Source of the DNA: Desulfobulbaceae bacterium UBA5173
Lineage (GTDB): Bacteria > Desulfobacterota > Desulfobulbia > Desulfobulbales > Desulfobulbaceae
Direction: 5' to 3'
NCBI GenBank assembly: GCA_002413355.1
Contig: DHWV01000106.1
Location: forward strand, 1 to 15,627
DNA: 15,627 nt
Part shown: in pieces, positions 4,958-13,061 of the stretch
Numbering within the stretch: the stretch's first letter is position 1
How the letters are laid out: every line of letters starts with the position of its first letter
The notes under the pieces: generated by a model
What the model was told of the DNA's origin: nothing
What the model saw: the letters and a program-made list of their open reading frames with translations, nothing else
Databases searched by the model: none
Program-made: the position numbers and the translations under genes

Positions 4958-5983
4958 ATGGCCGTGAAAACAGCATCTGTTTTGGCATTTGAACGCAAGC
5001 TGGCAAATTCTGACGCGCTGCTCCATGCAGGCAAGTGGGAGAATCGGGATAAGAATGAGAGCTGGCAGCCGGTCAGCATTCAGGGAAAATCTGTCCGAGG
5101 CACTATCTCCAACCGGATGAAAATCAAGGTGAAAGAGGGTGAAAAAAAACATGATCCGGCAAAATTGGACGCTGAGATAGATGTTCCCAACCTCCAAACC
5201 GTTGATGTGGCTGCGCTGCCCTTTGACGCAGACACACTGCGGGTCAGCTTCAGCCTGCGGGTGCTGGGCAATCTCTCCCAACCCTCAGCCTGCAACAATC
5301 AGGATTATCAGAATGCCTTGGCCACTGTGATTGACGGCTACGCGCAGGAGCATGGCTTTAGGGAATTGGCTGCCCGTTATGCTGCCAACCTTGCCAATGG
5401 CCGTTTCCTTTGGCGCAACCGGGTTGGGGCTGAAGCAGTGGCAGTGCGGGTGCGGCAGATGCAGGGCGGCAAGGAGACAAGGGTGTGGACATTTGACGGC
5501 CTCGGTTTTGATTTGCGGAATTTTGCCGCGCCGACTGCGGAACTCAAGAGCTTGGCCGAGGTAATCGCCTCTGGATTGTCCGGCAGCACGTTTGTTTTGT
5601 TAGAGGTGGAGGGCTTTGTCCGGCTTGGCGCAGGGCAGGAGGTCTTTCCGTCCCAAGAGCTGATTCTCGACAAAAGTAGTTCCAAGAGCAAAACTCTCTA
5701 CCAAGTAAGCGGCGTGGCGGCCATGCACTCGCAGAAGATCGGCAATGCCCTCCGCACCATTGATACGTGGCATCCTGCTGCGGAGGAAATCGGGCCGATT
5801 GCGGTGGAGCCGTATGGTTCAGTCACCAACCGGGGCAAAGCATACCGTCAACCGGGCGACAAAATGGATTTTTACAGCATCTTTGATGCTTGGATGGTGA
5901 ACAATAAGGTTCCGCCGGTAGAGCAGCAGCATTACGTGATGGCCGTGCTGATCCGGGGCGGCGTGTTTGGAAAAGGGGAATGA
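4958..5983 (+). CDS. cas7f: Type I-F Cascade backbone subunit Cas7f (Csy3)
   Basis: A 341-residue protein nearly equal in length to Pseudomonas Csy3 (342) and colinear throughout. Clear blocks are TASVLAFERKL, KSVRGTISNRMK, PNLQTVDVAALPFDADTL, NGRFLWRNRVGAEAV, SGLSGSTFVLLEV, GQEVFPSQELILDKS, HSQKIGNALRTIDTW, and YGSVTNRGKAYRQP. Six copies normally coat a 32-nt guide, one per 6 nt; the 20-nt cre guide would hold about four. The ATG has the ribosome site CAGGAG 7 bases upstream. It overlaps the region of the cas6f start by ATGA but the better cas6f start is just beyond the stop. Confidence 0.98.
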   Translation: MAVKTASVLAFERKLANSDALLHAGKWENRDKNESWQPVSIQGKSVRGTISNRMKIKVKEGEKKHDPAKLDAEIDVPNLQTVDVAALPFDADTLRVSFSLRVLGNLSQPSACNNQDYQNALATVIDGYAQEHGFRELAARYAANLANGRFLWRNRVGAEAVAVRVRQMQGGKETRVWTFDGLGFDLRNFAAPTAELKSLAEVIASGLSGSTFVLLEVEGFVRLGAGQEVFPSQELILDKSSSKSKTLYQVSGVAAMHSQKIGNALRTIDTWHPAAEEIGPIAVEPYGSVTNRGKAYRQPGDKMDFYSIFDAWMVNNKVPPVEQQHYVMAVLIRGGVFGKGE

Positions 5984-5985
5984 GC

Positions 5986-6552
5986 ATGGATCATTATCTT
6001 GAACTTCGCCTGCGGCAAGACCCGGAGTTTCTCGAAACTGTGCTGATGAACGCTCTCTTTGCCAAACTGCACCGTGCGTTGTGCGAGGCAGGGCAGGGCG
6101 CGATAGGAGTCAGCTTTCCCAATGCGGACAAAAACTTGGGCGATAAACTCCGCCTGCACGGCAGCAAGGAGGCGTTGGAGCGGCTGATGGCCTTGAACTG
6201 GCTGATTGGAATGCGGGATCATCTCAGTATATTCGAGCTGCGTCCCGTGCCTGCGAACTGTCAGCACAGAATAGTGCAGCGGGTGCAGGCCAAAAGCAGC
6301 GCGGAGCGGCTGTATCGGCGTTCCGCGCGCAATGGCCGCTTGAGCGAGAGCGAGGCAGAGAAAAAGACAGCGGCGGCAAAGGAGAAAGAGAAGAAGGCGC
6401 TGCTTAAGCTGCCTTTTGTTCAGCTCAGGAGCGCGTCCACCGGCGAGCAATTCCGGCTCTTCATCAAGCAGGGCGCGCCAATGGACAGGCCGCAGCCGGG
6501 TCGTTTTTCCGATTACGGCCTGAGCAGTACAGCCACGGTGCCGTGGTTCTGA
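5986..6552 (+). CDS. cas6f: Type I-F crRNA endoribonuclease Cas6f (Csy4)
   Basis: A 188-residue protein (Pseudomonas Csy4 has 187) that binds the repeat hairpin and cuts at its 3' base, staying bound to the 3' end. The catalytic histidine is H29 in FAKLHRAL. The active-site serine region is LRSASTG (S149, S151). The arginine-rich helix RVQAKSSAERLYRR (99-112) that grips the hairpin is present, and the protein ends in VPWF like other Csy4 proteins. Start 5986 is preferred to ATG 5980 because AGGGG is 7 bases before it and MDHYLELRLR matches the family start. An insert of Ala, Lys and Glu residues (about 125-139) enlarges one loop. It ends the operon, 13 bases from a convergent gene. Confidence 0.97.
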   Translation: MDHYLELRLRQDPEFLETVLMNALFAKLHRALCEAGQGAIGVSFPNADKNLGDKLRLHGSKEALERLMALNWLIGMRDHLSIFELRPVPANCQHRIVQRVQAKSSAERLYRRSARNGRLSESEAEKKTAAAKEKEKKALLKLPFVQLRSASTGEQFRLFIKQGAPMDRPQPGRFSDYGLSSTATVPWF

Positions 6553-6565
6553 ATGACGAACGCAG

Positions 6566-8245
6566 TCAGCCTAAAAATGCTTCCGTCTGCGGCTGACTGT
6601 CACGTTCTGCGGCAAGACTGAAGGCATCAAGCACATTGCTTGCAATAAACAGCAGCACCATCGGATAAGCGGAATGTAACGCCCGTTGAATTTCTGAATA
6701 CGAGGTGATGGTCAGCAGTGTGAGGATGAATGCGATGGAGCAGAGGCCTGCCAAGGCAGCCGCACTGGCTGCCGTGAACATGCGCAGCTCTCGTTTTCTG
6801 AGGCTGATGACAAGACGGAAAAGAAAAAACGCCAGCCCGGCCAGAAACAGCAACGGCATCATCTTTTTGTATGCTGCGCCGATGTTATTCAGTATCCTCA
6901 CCTTTTCCTTGTTCAGTTGGCGGTGATAGTCTGGATAGGAATCAAGCACCTTCACTTTATTTGGTAGCAGCTTTTCCCTCGTGACGGTCTCATACATCAG
7001 CATGGTGCTTGTAAGGCCGCGACTGGTCATTCCTTGCGTGCTGGCAGAAAATTCTCTAAATGAAACGGCTTTCTTTAGCACGGCAAAAAAGGTCGGCAGC
7101 AGCAGCTTGTTGTATTCTTGATGCCATGACGGAACCAAGCTGGTCACTCTGGGCTGGCACTCTAGCTTGCCTGTCGCGCAGGCTTGATCAATTTCCCGTC
7201 CAACAGCGGCGTAAAATTGCAGCGCGTCCGCTCCGCTTTTTCCATGACCGGCATAGACGACCGCGTCACGTAAAGCCCAGATGAAAAATGCCGCCGGGAT
7301 GTCATCGCTTCCTGCCAGATTTTTCCAGTTCTGTCCAACCGCTCCCTCAAGATACGGCTTCAGTTCGTTGAAGGCCGGACTGACCGCATAGGCTTTTTCC
7401 CGGACATCTTGGACAACTGGATAAAACTGCCGCCATTTGTCTGATTTGATGCGGAGCAGGCCACCGTAGGCAGATTCAAACTCATCTGTTTTCAGCTCAA
7501 TAGTGGAAAAAACGCCATAGTGTTTGTAATTGATGCTTTTCAGGGTGTAATTGACTGTCAGCAGAATCAGCCAAGGCAGCAGATACAGGCCAAGCAAGGT
7601 AGCTGATCGGGTAGGCTCCGCCCGTCGGAGCAGCAGCAGACTGGTCAGCATGAGCAGTAGCAGCGTGGGGAGTATCCAGACTGACTCCTCGCGGGTGTTC
7701 CAGAAGGCGGCAAGAGCAATGCCTGCCCCGGCGGACCATGCTGCCGCCCGTTTCCAAGAAATGCTAGAATGGACATGAATGCCGAGGTGGCAGGAAAAGA
7801 CCAGCAGACCCAAGGACAGATAAACAAATTCCCTGAAAATACGGCCGATCTGCGGATAATTGAATGAAAAGGGATTGAGCAGCAGAAAAAGGAAAAGCAG
7901 CGGCAGGAGCCATTTTTTGCGCACCGCCGGATAAATAGCCCAAACAGCGGTCAGCGCGGCGAACCAGTACAGTAGCTGCTGGGCGGCGAGCAAAGGAATG
8001 TTCAGCCAATGCGCACAAGCGATGAACAGCGGATAAAACGGCCCTTTGATCATCACGAGCTGGTCATATGGGCCGAGCCAATTGCCGCTCAAGAGATTGT
8101 GCGCCTGCGTGATGAACAGCTTGTCATCATGAGGAGTCTCTGTGACCATCACATAATGGCCGCTGACCAGCCACAATTTTGCCGCCAGCAGGAGCAGGGC
8201 AAAATACAAAAGATTCCTTTTGGAAAACAAACTGTCCATCATCAT
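6566..8245 (-). CDS. Multi-pass membrane protein, probable GT-C fold glycosyltransferase
   Basis: A protein of about 559 residues with some ten hydrophobic segments. Helix 1 (about 12-28) is followed by an external loop carrying HDDKLFITQAHNLLSG (D40-D41) and IKGPFYPLFIA. An early Asp-Asp or Asp-Glu pair, then a K-G-P-x-Y-P-L block, is characteristic of GT39/PMT-like GT-C transferases that take sugar from a polyprenyl-phosphate donor at the membrane. A large soluble part (about 265-400) with several Cys and Trp interrupts the helices. The start is one of three consecutive ATG codons (8245, 8242, 8239) after AGGA at 8253-8250; a TTG at 8275 is less likely. It follows the YkgJ gene by 41 bases, so co-transcription is likely. 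The substrate is unknown. Confidence 0.6.
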   Translation of the reverse strand: MMMDSLFSKRNLLYFALLLLAAKLWLVSGHYVMVTETPHDDKLFITQAHNLLSGNWLGPYDQLVMIKGPFYPLFIACAHWLNIPLLAAQQLLYWFAALTAVWAIYPAVRKKWLLPLLFLFLLLNPFSFNYPQIGRIFREFVYLSLGLLVFSCHLGIHVHSSISWKRAAAWSAGAGIALAAFWNTREESVWILPTLLLLMLTSLLLLRRAEPTRSATLLGLYLLPWLILLTVNYTLKSINYKHYGVFSTIELKTDEFESAYGGLLRIKSDKWRQFYPVVQDVREKAYAVSPAFNELKPYLEGAVGQNWKNLAGSDDIPAAFFIWALRDAVVYAGHGKSGADALQFYAAVGREIDQACATGKLECQPRVTSLVPSWHQEYNKLLLPTFFAVLKKAVSFREFSASTQGMTSRGLTSTMLMYETVTREKLLPNKVKVLDSYPDYHRQLNKEKVRILNNIGAAYKKMMPLLFLAGLAFFLFRLVISLRKRELRMFTAASAAALAGLCSIAFILTLLTITSYSEIQRALHSAYPMVLLFIASNVLDAFSLAAERDSQPQTEAFLG

Positions 8246-8286
8246 GCCATCCTGTTGTTGTCGTTCGTTCCGCAAGACCGCAGTGT

Positions 8287-9210
8287 TTATGACTGCTTCT
8301 GCTGTTCTCGCTCGGCTTTGAGCTTTTTGTAATCCTCTTCAATCCGGCGGAGGTTGTCTTCCTGCTCCTGCTTCATGACCTTGACCTTTTCCATCACCTT
8401 GTCCTTCCTGATGGTCATGCCTTCTGCGCCAAAGAGTGTGTTGGCCAGGTATTTGAAGGAAAAAAGCATCAGCTCCTCATCGTCATGCCGGATGCGCTCA
8501 ACGGTTTCTGAATCAACCTCGTAGGTCTTCAAAAAGGAGCTTTCAAAGACAAAGCGGCGAAAATGGTCCAAATCAGTGGTGGCCATGAAGAACATCCGCT
8601 GCGCCGCTTCGGAGAGTGTGGCCTGGAGGCTGAAGGACTTGCGCCGCATCACCAACCGCAGCCACTCTTTATTCATCTCGTCGCGCAGATCAACGCCTTG
8701 GTCAGCCCGCCATTCCCCGACAGTCCAGCATTTCTGTTCTTCAAAGCCCTTACAGTGCGGCTCTTTGACAAGAAAAAAGAATTTCTCCTCTGCGCCTTCT
8801 TTGCCGCCTTCGTGGAAATCAGCCATGCCTACGGGATAATAACGGCAGGCGGTGGGACGGTCGGAATAGACCGTGCAGCCTTTTGGCGTGACAAAAGGGC
8901 AGGCGTTTTTTTCGCCGGTCAGCTTGATCTGCACGCCAGGCATGTCGGTTTTTTCCAAATAGGCCGGTTCGGTGTGCTGGCTGATGAACTCAGGTGCTGA
9001 CATGCCGAGCCGCTTACGCAGCGTCATGATGTCGTAGGGAGTCAGCACGATTTGAACGTTGTGGCAGCAGGCGGTGAAACAGCTAACTCCCGGATGGCAT
9101 TCAAATTTGATGGGTGAATCAAGGCTTAATTTTTCCGGCATGATGCTGGAAGGATTTTTGTTGGTCGATTGCAAGAAATCCTTTGCTCCGTTGTCGTTGC
9201 TGTCGCTCAT
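8287..9210 (-). CDS. YkgJ-family cysteine cluster protein
   Basis: A 307-residue soluble protein with the YkgJ/UPF0153 pattern. The N-terminal cluster is CHPGVSCFTACCH (C38, C44, C48, C49), and then come CPFVTPKGC (C104, C112) and the signature DRPTACRYYPVG (C122). These cysteines probably bind a metal or Fe-S cluster. The family's reaction is not established. The C-terminal third (about 220-307) is helical and highly charged, ending in a Glu/Lys/Gln coiled-coil-like tail, which makes it longer than the core family. GAGAG and AAAGGAT lie upstream of the ATG at 9210. Confidence 0.8.
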   Translation of the reverse strand: MSDSNDNGAKDFLQSTNKNPSSIMPEKLSLDSPIKFECHPGVSCFTACCHNVQIVLTPYDIMTLRKRLGMSAPEFISQHTEPAYLEKTDMPGVQIKLTGEKNACPFVTPKGCTVYSDRPTACRYYPVGMADFHEGGKEGAEEKFFFLVKEPHCKGFEEQKCWTVGEWRADQGVDLRDEMNKEWLRLVMRRKSFSLQATLSEAAQRMFFMATTDLDHFRRFVFESSFLKTYEVDSETVERIRHDDEELMLFSFKYLANTLFGAEGMTIRKDKVMEKVKVMKQEQEDNLRRIEEDYKKLKAEREQQKQS

Positions 9211-9243
9211 AGTCTGCTCTCATCCTTTGGAAGATTATATCGA

Positions 9244-9266
9244 GGAGCTGATGCTCCCGTTTTTTT
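9244..9266 (+). terminator. Terminator-like hairpin without a matching upstream plus-strand gene
   Basis: GGAGC-TGAT-GCTCC (9244-9257), then CCG-like bases and seven T (9260-9266), has the form of an intrinsic terminator on the plus strand. All genes around it are on the minus strand. It lies in the 98-base gap between the nuclease stop and the YkgJ start, so it could protect them from antisense readthrough or be chance. Confidence 0.4.
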
Positions 9267-9308
9267 GTTGGCTGAAAATTGCGCATCATCCTCAAAGCAC
9301 CGCGCCTA

Positions 9309-10205
9309 TCAGTTGTTTTTCTGGATAAGTTTCCAGATATCCGTGAACAAAAAATGATCAAATGTTTTAATGTGCTCTTGTAACATAGCCTCTGAGCACA
9401 TATTTGGCCGAATGTCGCAGTAATATACCCCGTCAAGAGGAGTCAGTTTGATGGTGTAGCCTTTGAAATGTCCGGCAAGAAATGTGGTGTTGATGCCGTA
9501 TTGACCTTCTTTTCCTTTTCGCTGCACATCATTCAGGAACACAGCAAAATGGGGCGTATTTGTGTCAGTCAGTCTACTGTAAAGAAACTTATCGATAAAT
9601 ATTTTGTCTATCCTGTCTTTGCTTGATGTCTTTACAGAACCAATAGCTTTCGTTTCTCCTGCTGATCGAAGAATCAAGTCATGTTGATAATTCATACTGA
9701 AAGCTGTTTTTCCGTCTATGTTGACGGGAACAGAAATCGTGCCTGCTGTGACATCAACACCTGTTTCAGCAATGATCAGCCTGATGAACCGTTCAAACAG
9801 ATCGCCGTTGATCTTTCTCGCCGTATTAGATTCCTTTGCCGGTAAAGCATCAAGAGTCGCGCCGATGCACTGCTGCGCCGTGTAGATCACCCGATTAACA
9901 ACAGCTCGGTTTTCCCTGTTGTCACATCCCCTGATTTCCCTGATGACTTTGAGAAATATGAGACTGGCCTGTTGAAACTCCTCGTAATCATACATGAGGC
10001 TGGCATTGATCGGTCGTGTCACATTATACGTTCCGTCCTGCTTGTACTGAAAGAATTGATAGTTATTTTCGTTTCTTGACACGATTACTGCTTGCAAGTT
10101 TGTCTTGATGAATTCAAGATAATCAAGCGCGAAATGGATGTAATTTCCAGGCGTGCAGAACAACTCTTTGTTACAGGCGGCAACAACAAGGTTTCTGAGA
10201 TTCAT
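9309..10205 (-). CDS. Probable type II restriction endonuclease
   Basis: A 298-residue protein encoded directly after, and overlapping by ATGA, a DNA methyltransferase. The central region has the order expected of a PD-(D/E)XK nuclease: a glutamate-bearing helix NGDLFERFIRLI (about 133-142), then HDLIL with D176, then GSVKTSSKDR with K192, K196, D197 and R198. The K-T-x-x-K-D-R pattern resembles the catalytic strand region of EcoRII/PspGI-type enzymes. The exact acidic partner is uncertain (E184 is close). I cannot name the recognition site. Codon use is more AT-rich than the flanking genes, which suggests horizontal gain with the methyltransferase. Translational coupling to the methyltransferase would ensure the host is protected first. 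Confidence 0.65.
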   Translation of the reverse strand: MNLRNLVVAACNKELFCTPGNYIHFALDYLEFIKTNLQAVIVSRNENNYQFFQYKQDGTYNVTRPINASLMYDYEEFQQASLIFLKVIREIRGCDNRENRAVVNRVIYTAQQCIGATLDALPAKESNTARKINGDLFERFIRLIIAETGVDVTAGTISVPVNIDGKTAFSMNYQHDLILRSAGETKAIGSVKTSSKDRIDKIFIDKFLYSRLTDTNTPHFAVFLNDVQRKGKEGQYGINTTFLAGHFKGYTIKLTPLDGVYYCDIRPNMCSEAMLQEHIKTFDHFLFTDIWKLIQKNN

Positions 10206-11125
10206 CTGATAGAATTCCTTCTTTTTTCGTTAGCCCGGTCAAAGGCTATCCATTCTTCTTTGGTCTTTCGCTGCACATGCTCAAGCCGCTCCACAGCCCA
10301 GTCATTGTATTTGGCTTCAACTTCACAGCCAAGCCATCTTCTACCTAATTGCTCGGCTGCAACCAGTGTTGTTCCTGAACCTGAGAACGGATCAAGCACT
10401 CTGTCGCCTTCGTTTGATGAAGCAAGAATAAATTTGCGCACTAGTTCTTCAGGTTTCTGCGCAGGATGCGGTGTTTTCTCCCCCATGCCGTTGCATGTTG
10501 TCGGCACTTCTATCACATCCTTTGGTTTTGCCCCTTTCTCATGAGGCACCCATATATCTTTCCTCTTGCCACTGTTTCCGTACTGGCTTGATTCAGCCTG
10601 CGGATGTGATGGGTATTTCAATGTATGGTTTCCGTAAGAAATACGAACATCATCAATATTGAATGTCTGTTTCTTGCTCTTTCGCAGGTGGAGCAGGCTT
10701 TCGTGGGAGCGTCCCCAGTCGTTGCCAAGATTTGCTTTATTTTTATAATGCCAGACAATCCATCTGCACGACGCGAAATACTGCATCGAAGGATGCTTCA
10801 GATCAGCAAGAATTTCCGAAAAACCGCAAACGTATAACGTCCCGACTGGTTTCAAAATTCTTGCCGCCTCTTTGATCCACTGCATGGACCATTCAATATA
10901 CTGCTCCTGACTCTCGAACTTGTCCCATTCCGCTTTGTTAATGTTGTACGGCGGATCAGCAAAAATCAAGTCAATGCTCTCTGCGGCTAACGACCTCAGC
11001 CAGCTCATGCTGTCTCCTTGATACAGTGATCCGTTCTGCTGTTTATACAGCAAGCTGAACGGCATCTCCTTGACGACGCTGTGCCTTTTGCCCCGTTCCT
11101 GTCGTTCAAACAGCAGTTGCCGCAT
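10202..11125 (-). CDS. DNA methyltransferase of a type II restriction-modification system, beta class
   Basis: A 307-residue SAM-dependent DNA methyltransferase. The catalytic motif IV DPPYN (57-61) comes before the target-recognition region and the SAM-binding motif I DPFSGSGTT (245-253). This circular permutation defines the beta class of N6-adenine/N4-cytosine enzymes. DPPYN favours N6-adenine. HPAQKPEELVRKFI is the typical block before motif I. The ATG at 11125 gives normal length; ATG 11065 has AAGGAG directly against it, which is too close to work well. The next gene is the partner nuclease, overlapping by 4 bases. The pair is compact and AT-richer than its neighbours. Confidence 0.92.
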   Translation of the reverse strand: MRQLLFERQERGKRHSVVKEMPFSLLYKQQNGSLYQGDSMSWLRSLAAESIDLIFADPPYNINKAEWDKFESQEQYIEWSMQWIKEAARILKPVGTLYVCGFSEILADLKHPSMQYFASCRWIVWHYKNKANLGNDWGRSHESLLHLRKSKKQTFNIDDVRISYGNHTLKYPSHPQAESSQYGNSGKRKDIWVPHEKGAKPKDVIEVPTTCNGMGEKTPHPAQKPEELVRKFILASSNEGDRVLDPFSGSGTTLVAAEQLGRRWLGCEVEAKYNDWAVERLEHVQRKTKEEWIAFDRANEKRRNSIR

Positions 11126-11340
11126 AGTTTTCGCTCATCATGTGGTATTGCTTCAGCAAGCCGCGCTGCTCCGCAACGCAACTATACGCCAAAAACTCCG
11201 GCCTGTCACCTGCGGCCTGCGCAGTCCACGCTGGACAATCCGCAGCCAGCAGTTTACAATACCTGCTTTTCAGGCGGTTTTGAGCAAGAAAGCAGATTTC
11301 TCGACAGATTGTGCAGCTGACAACAACAGGCGGCAGAGAC

Positions 11341-13017
11341 ATGGACAGCTACTGCATCGGCATTGACACAGGGGGCACCTGCACTGATGGGGTGCTGATC
11401 AGCAACAGCACGCTCACGGTGGTGCGCTGGGTTAAGGAGCCGACCACGCACCACGACCTCGGCATCGGCGTGGGGCGGGCGTTGGAGCGGCTGCTGGACG
11501 GATCAGGTGTGCCACCGGAAGCTGTCACCCGTCTGTCGGTCTCCACGACGCTGGCAACCAACGCGGTGGTTGAAGGGCGCGGGGCACGGGTCGGTCTGCT
11601 GGTTTTTGGCCATGTCCGCCATTTTAAATTGCCTGTCACAGCCAGCGTCTTTATGAAGGGCGGCCACAAGATTACCGGCGAGGAGGACGAGCCACTTGAT
11701 CTTGAAGGGCTGGTGGATTCAGTGCGTTCGATCCGGGGTGAGGTGGACAGCTACGCGGTGTGCAGCGCAATGTCGATCAAAAATCCGACTCACGAGCTGG
11801 TGGCGGAGGAGGCTATCGGCATCCTCGATCCCAAGCCGGTTTTCTGCTCGCATCAGGTCAGCGGCAGTCCGGGAATGCACGCCAGAGCGGCCACCGCTTG
11901 CCTGCACGCCCGCCTGATGCCGCTGATGGTTGGTTTTCTTTCCTCGGTGCAGATTTCCATGCTCAAGACAGGCCTGAACTGCCCGGTGACCATCATCTGC
12001 GGCAGCGGCAGCGGCGCGAGTCTGGACGAAGCAGTGCGGCGGGCGGCGATCACCGTGGCCAGCGGCCCGGCAGCCACGGCCCGCTTTGGCTGTACCGCCG
12101 GAGAGCAGACCGCGCTGGTCGTGGATGTCGGCGGCACAACCACGGATGTCTGCATGATCCGCGACGGCCATCCTGTCCTCAGCAACGAAGGCTGCCGAAT
12201 CGGTCAATGGCAGACACACATTGAGGCCATAGATATGTACACCGCAGCAGGCGGCGGCGACTCGCACGTCATCTGCGCAACCGAGGACGGCGAGGGCGGC
12301 CGCCTCCGGCTTGCTCCAGTGCGGGTGCAGCCCCTCTGCATGACAGCCGGACTGCCCGACCCGGAAGATTGGCTGGGCTGCGGCCTGCGCAACACCCTGA
12401 TCATGCCGGTGGAGGGCATTGACGAGGCCGCCGCCTCGCATGACGACATTTTGCGCTGCCTGCTGCTGCACGGGCCGCTCAGTCCTGAGTCGCTATCCCG
12501 TAAAACCGGGGCTGCCGGGGTGCTGCTGGAAAAATGGCTGGAGCGACTGACGTACCGCCAGCAGATTCGCATGATCGGTTTTACGCCGACCGATGCCCTG
12601 CATGTGCTCGGCAAATTAGCCATCGGCAACCGGGAACAGGCGGAGCGTGGGGCCAAGGCTTTAGCCGAAGCGATGAAAATAGACGGAGAAAGCCTTTGCC
12701 TCCGGGTGGTGGCGGAAACCGAGCAGGTGATTGAAACCATCATCCTTGACTATTTGGCCCGCAAAGTCTGGCCCGCCAGCGAAACAGCACCATTTTTGAG
12801 CAGCAAGGACAACCCGCTCTTCAGCCTGAGCGTGGCGGTAAAAATTCCGATCATCGGCATTGGCGCGGCCTCGCGCTGCTTCCTGCCCGCTGTGGCGGAA
12901 CGGCTGCGCACCACGGTCAGCTTCCCGGATTATTACGAGGTCGGCAACGCGGTCGGCGCGGCCTTGATCGGCAGAGAGGAGTTCCCTGTCTGCTCCACAG
13001 TTTCTGAGCAGGAATAA
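11341..13017 (+). CDS. Hydantoinase/oxoprolinase-family protein (HyuA-like)
   Basis: A 558-residue protein with the ASKHA-type phosphate-binding loop at the N-terminus, IGIDTGGTCTDGVL (6-19), and a second nucleotide-binding segment, VVDVGGTTTDVCMI (about 259-272). TTLATNAVVEGRGARVGLL (about 70-88) is the typical Hydant_A_N block. The family uses ATP to open cyclic amides or to carboxylate ketones. This protein is shorter than the roughly 700-residue HyuA subunits, and no HyuB-like partner follows, so its substrate cannot be told. The start at ATG 11341 sits 5 residues before the loop; GTG 11311 would add 10 unlike residues. It precedes the outer-membrane gene by 44 bases on the same strand. 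Confidence 0.8.
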   Translation: MDSYCIGIDTGGTCTDGVLISNSTLTVVRWVKEPTTHHDLGIGVGRALERLLDGSGVPPEAVTRLSVSTTLATNAVVEGRGARVGLLVFGHVRHFKLPVTASVFMKGGHKITGEEDEPLDLEGLVDSVRSIRGEVDSYAVCSAMSIKNPTHELVAEEAIGILDPKPVFCSHQVSGSPGMHARAATACLHARLMPLMVGFLSSVQISMLKTGLNCPVTIICGSGSGASLDEAVRRAAITVASGPAATARFGCTAGEQTALVVDVGGTTTDVCMIRDGHPVLSNEGCRIGQWQTHIEAIDMYTAAGGGDSHVICATEDGEGGRLRLAPVRVQPLCMTAGLPDPEDWLGCGLRNTLIMPVEGIDEAAASHDDILRCLLLHGPLSPESLSRKTGAAGVLLEKWLERLTYRQQIRMIGFTPTDALHVLGKLAIGNREQAERGAKALAEAMKIDGESLCLRVVAETEQVIETIILDYLARKVWPASETAPFLSSKDNPLFSLSVAVKIPIIGIGAASRCFLPAVAERLRTTVSFPDYYEVGNAVGAALIGREEFPVCSTVSEQE

Positions 13018-13061
13018 CCTTGCTCATCAAAATGCAACAGAGGAAAAGGAGAACAAAGGCG

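Noticed and set aside
4544..5281. Long minus-strand open frame across cas5f and cas7f
   Set aside because: It lies opposite strongly conserved cas genes, has a composition typical of an antisense shadow and no recognisable family pattern.
11045..11065. ATG at 11065 as methyltransferase start
   Set aside because: AAGGAG touches the ATG with no spacing, so the upstream ATG at 11125 is kept, with moderate certainty.
11126..11340. A possible small gene or RNA between the methyltransferase and the hydantoinase-like gene
   Set aside because: Short open frames there have no ribosome site or family resemblance, and no hairpin-plus-T structure is visible; it is probably a divergent promoter region.
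11719..12471. Minus-strand open frame of about 250 codons inside the hydantoinase-like gene
   Set aside because: It is a shadow of GC-rich coding sequence; the plus strand carries clear ASKHA motifs.
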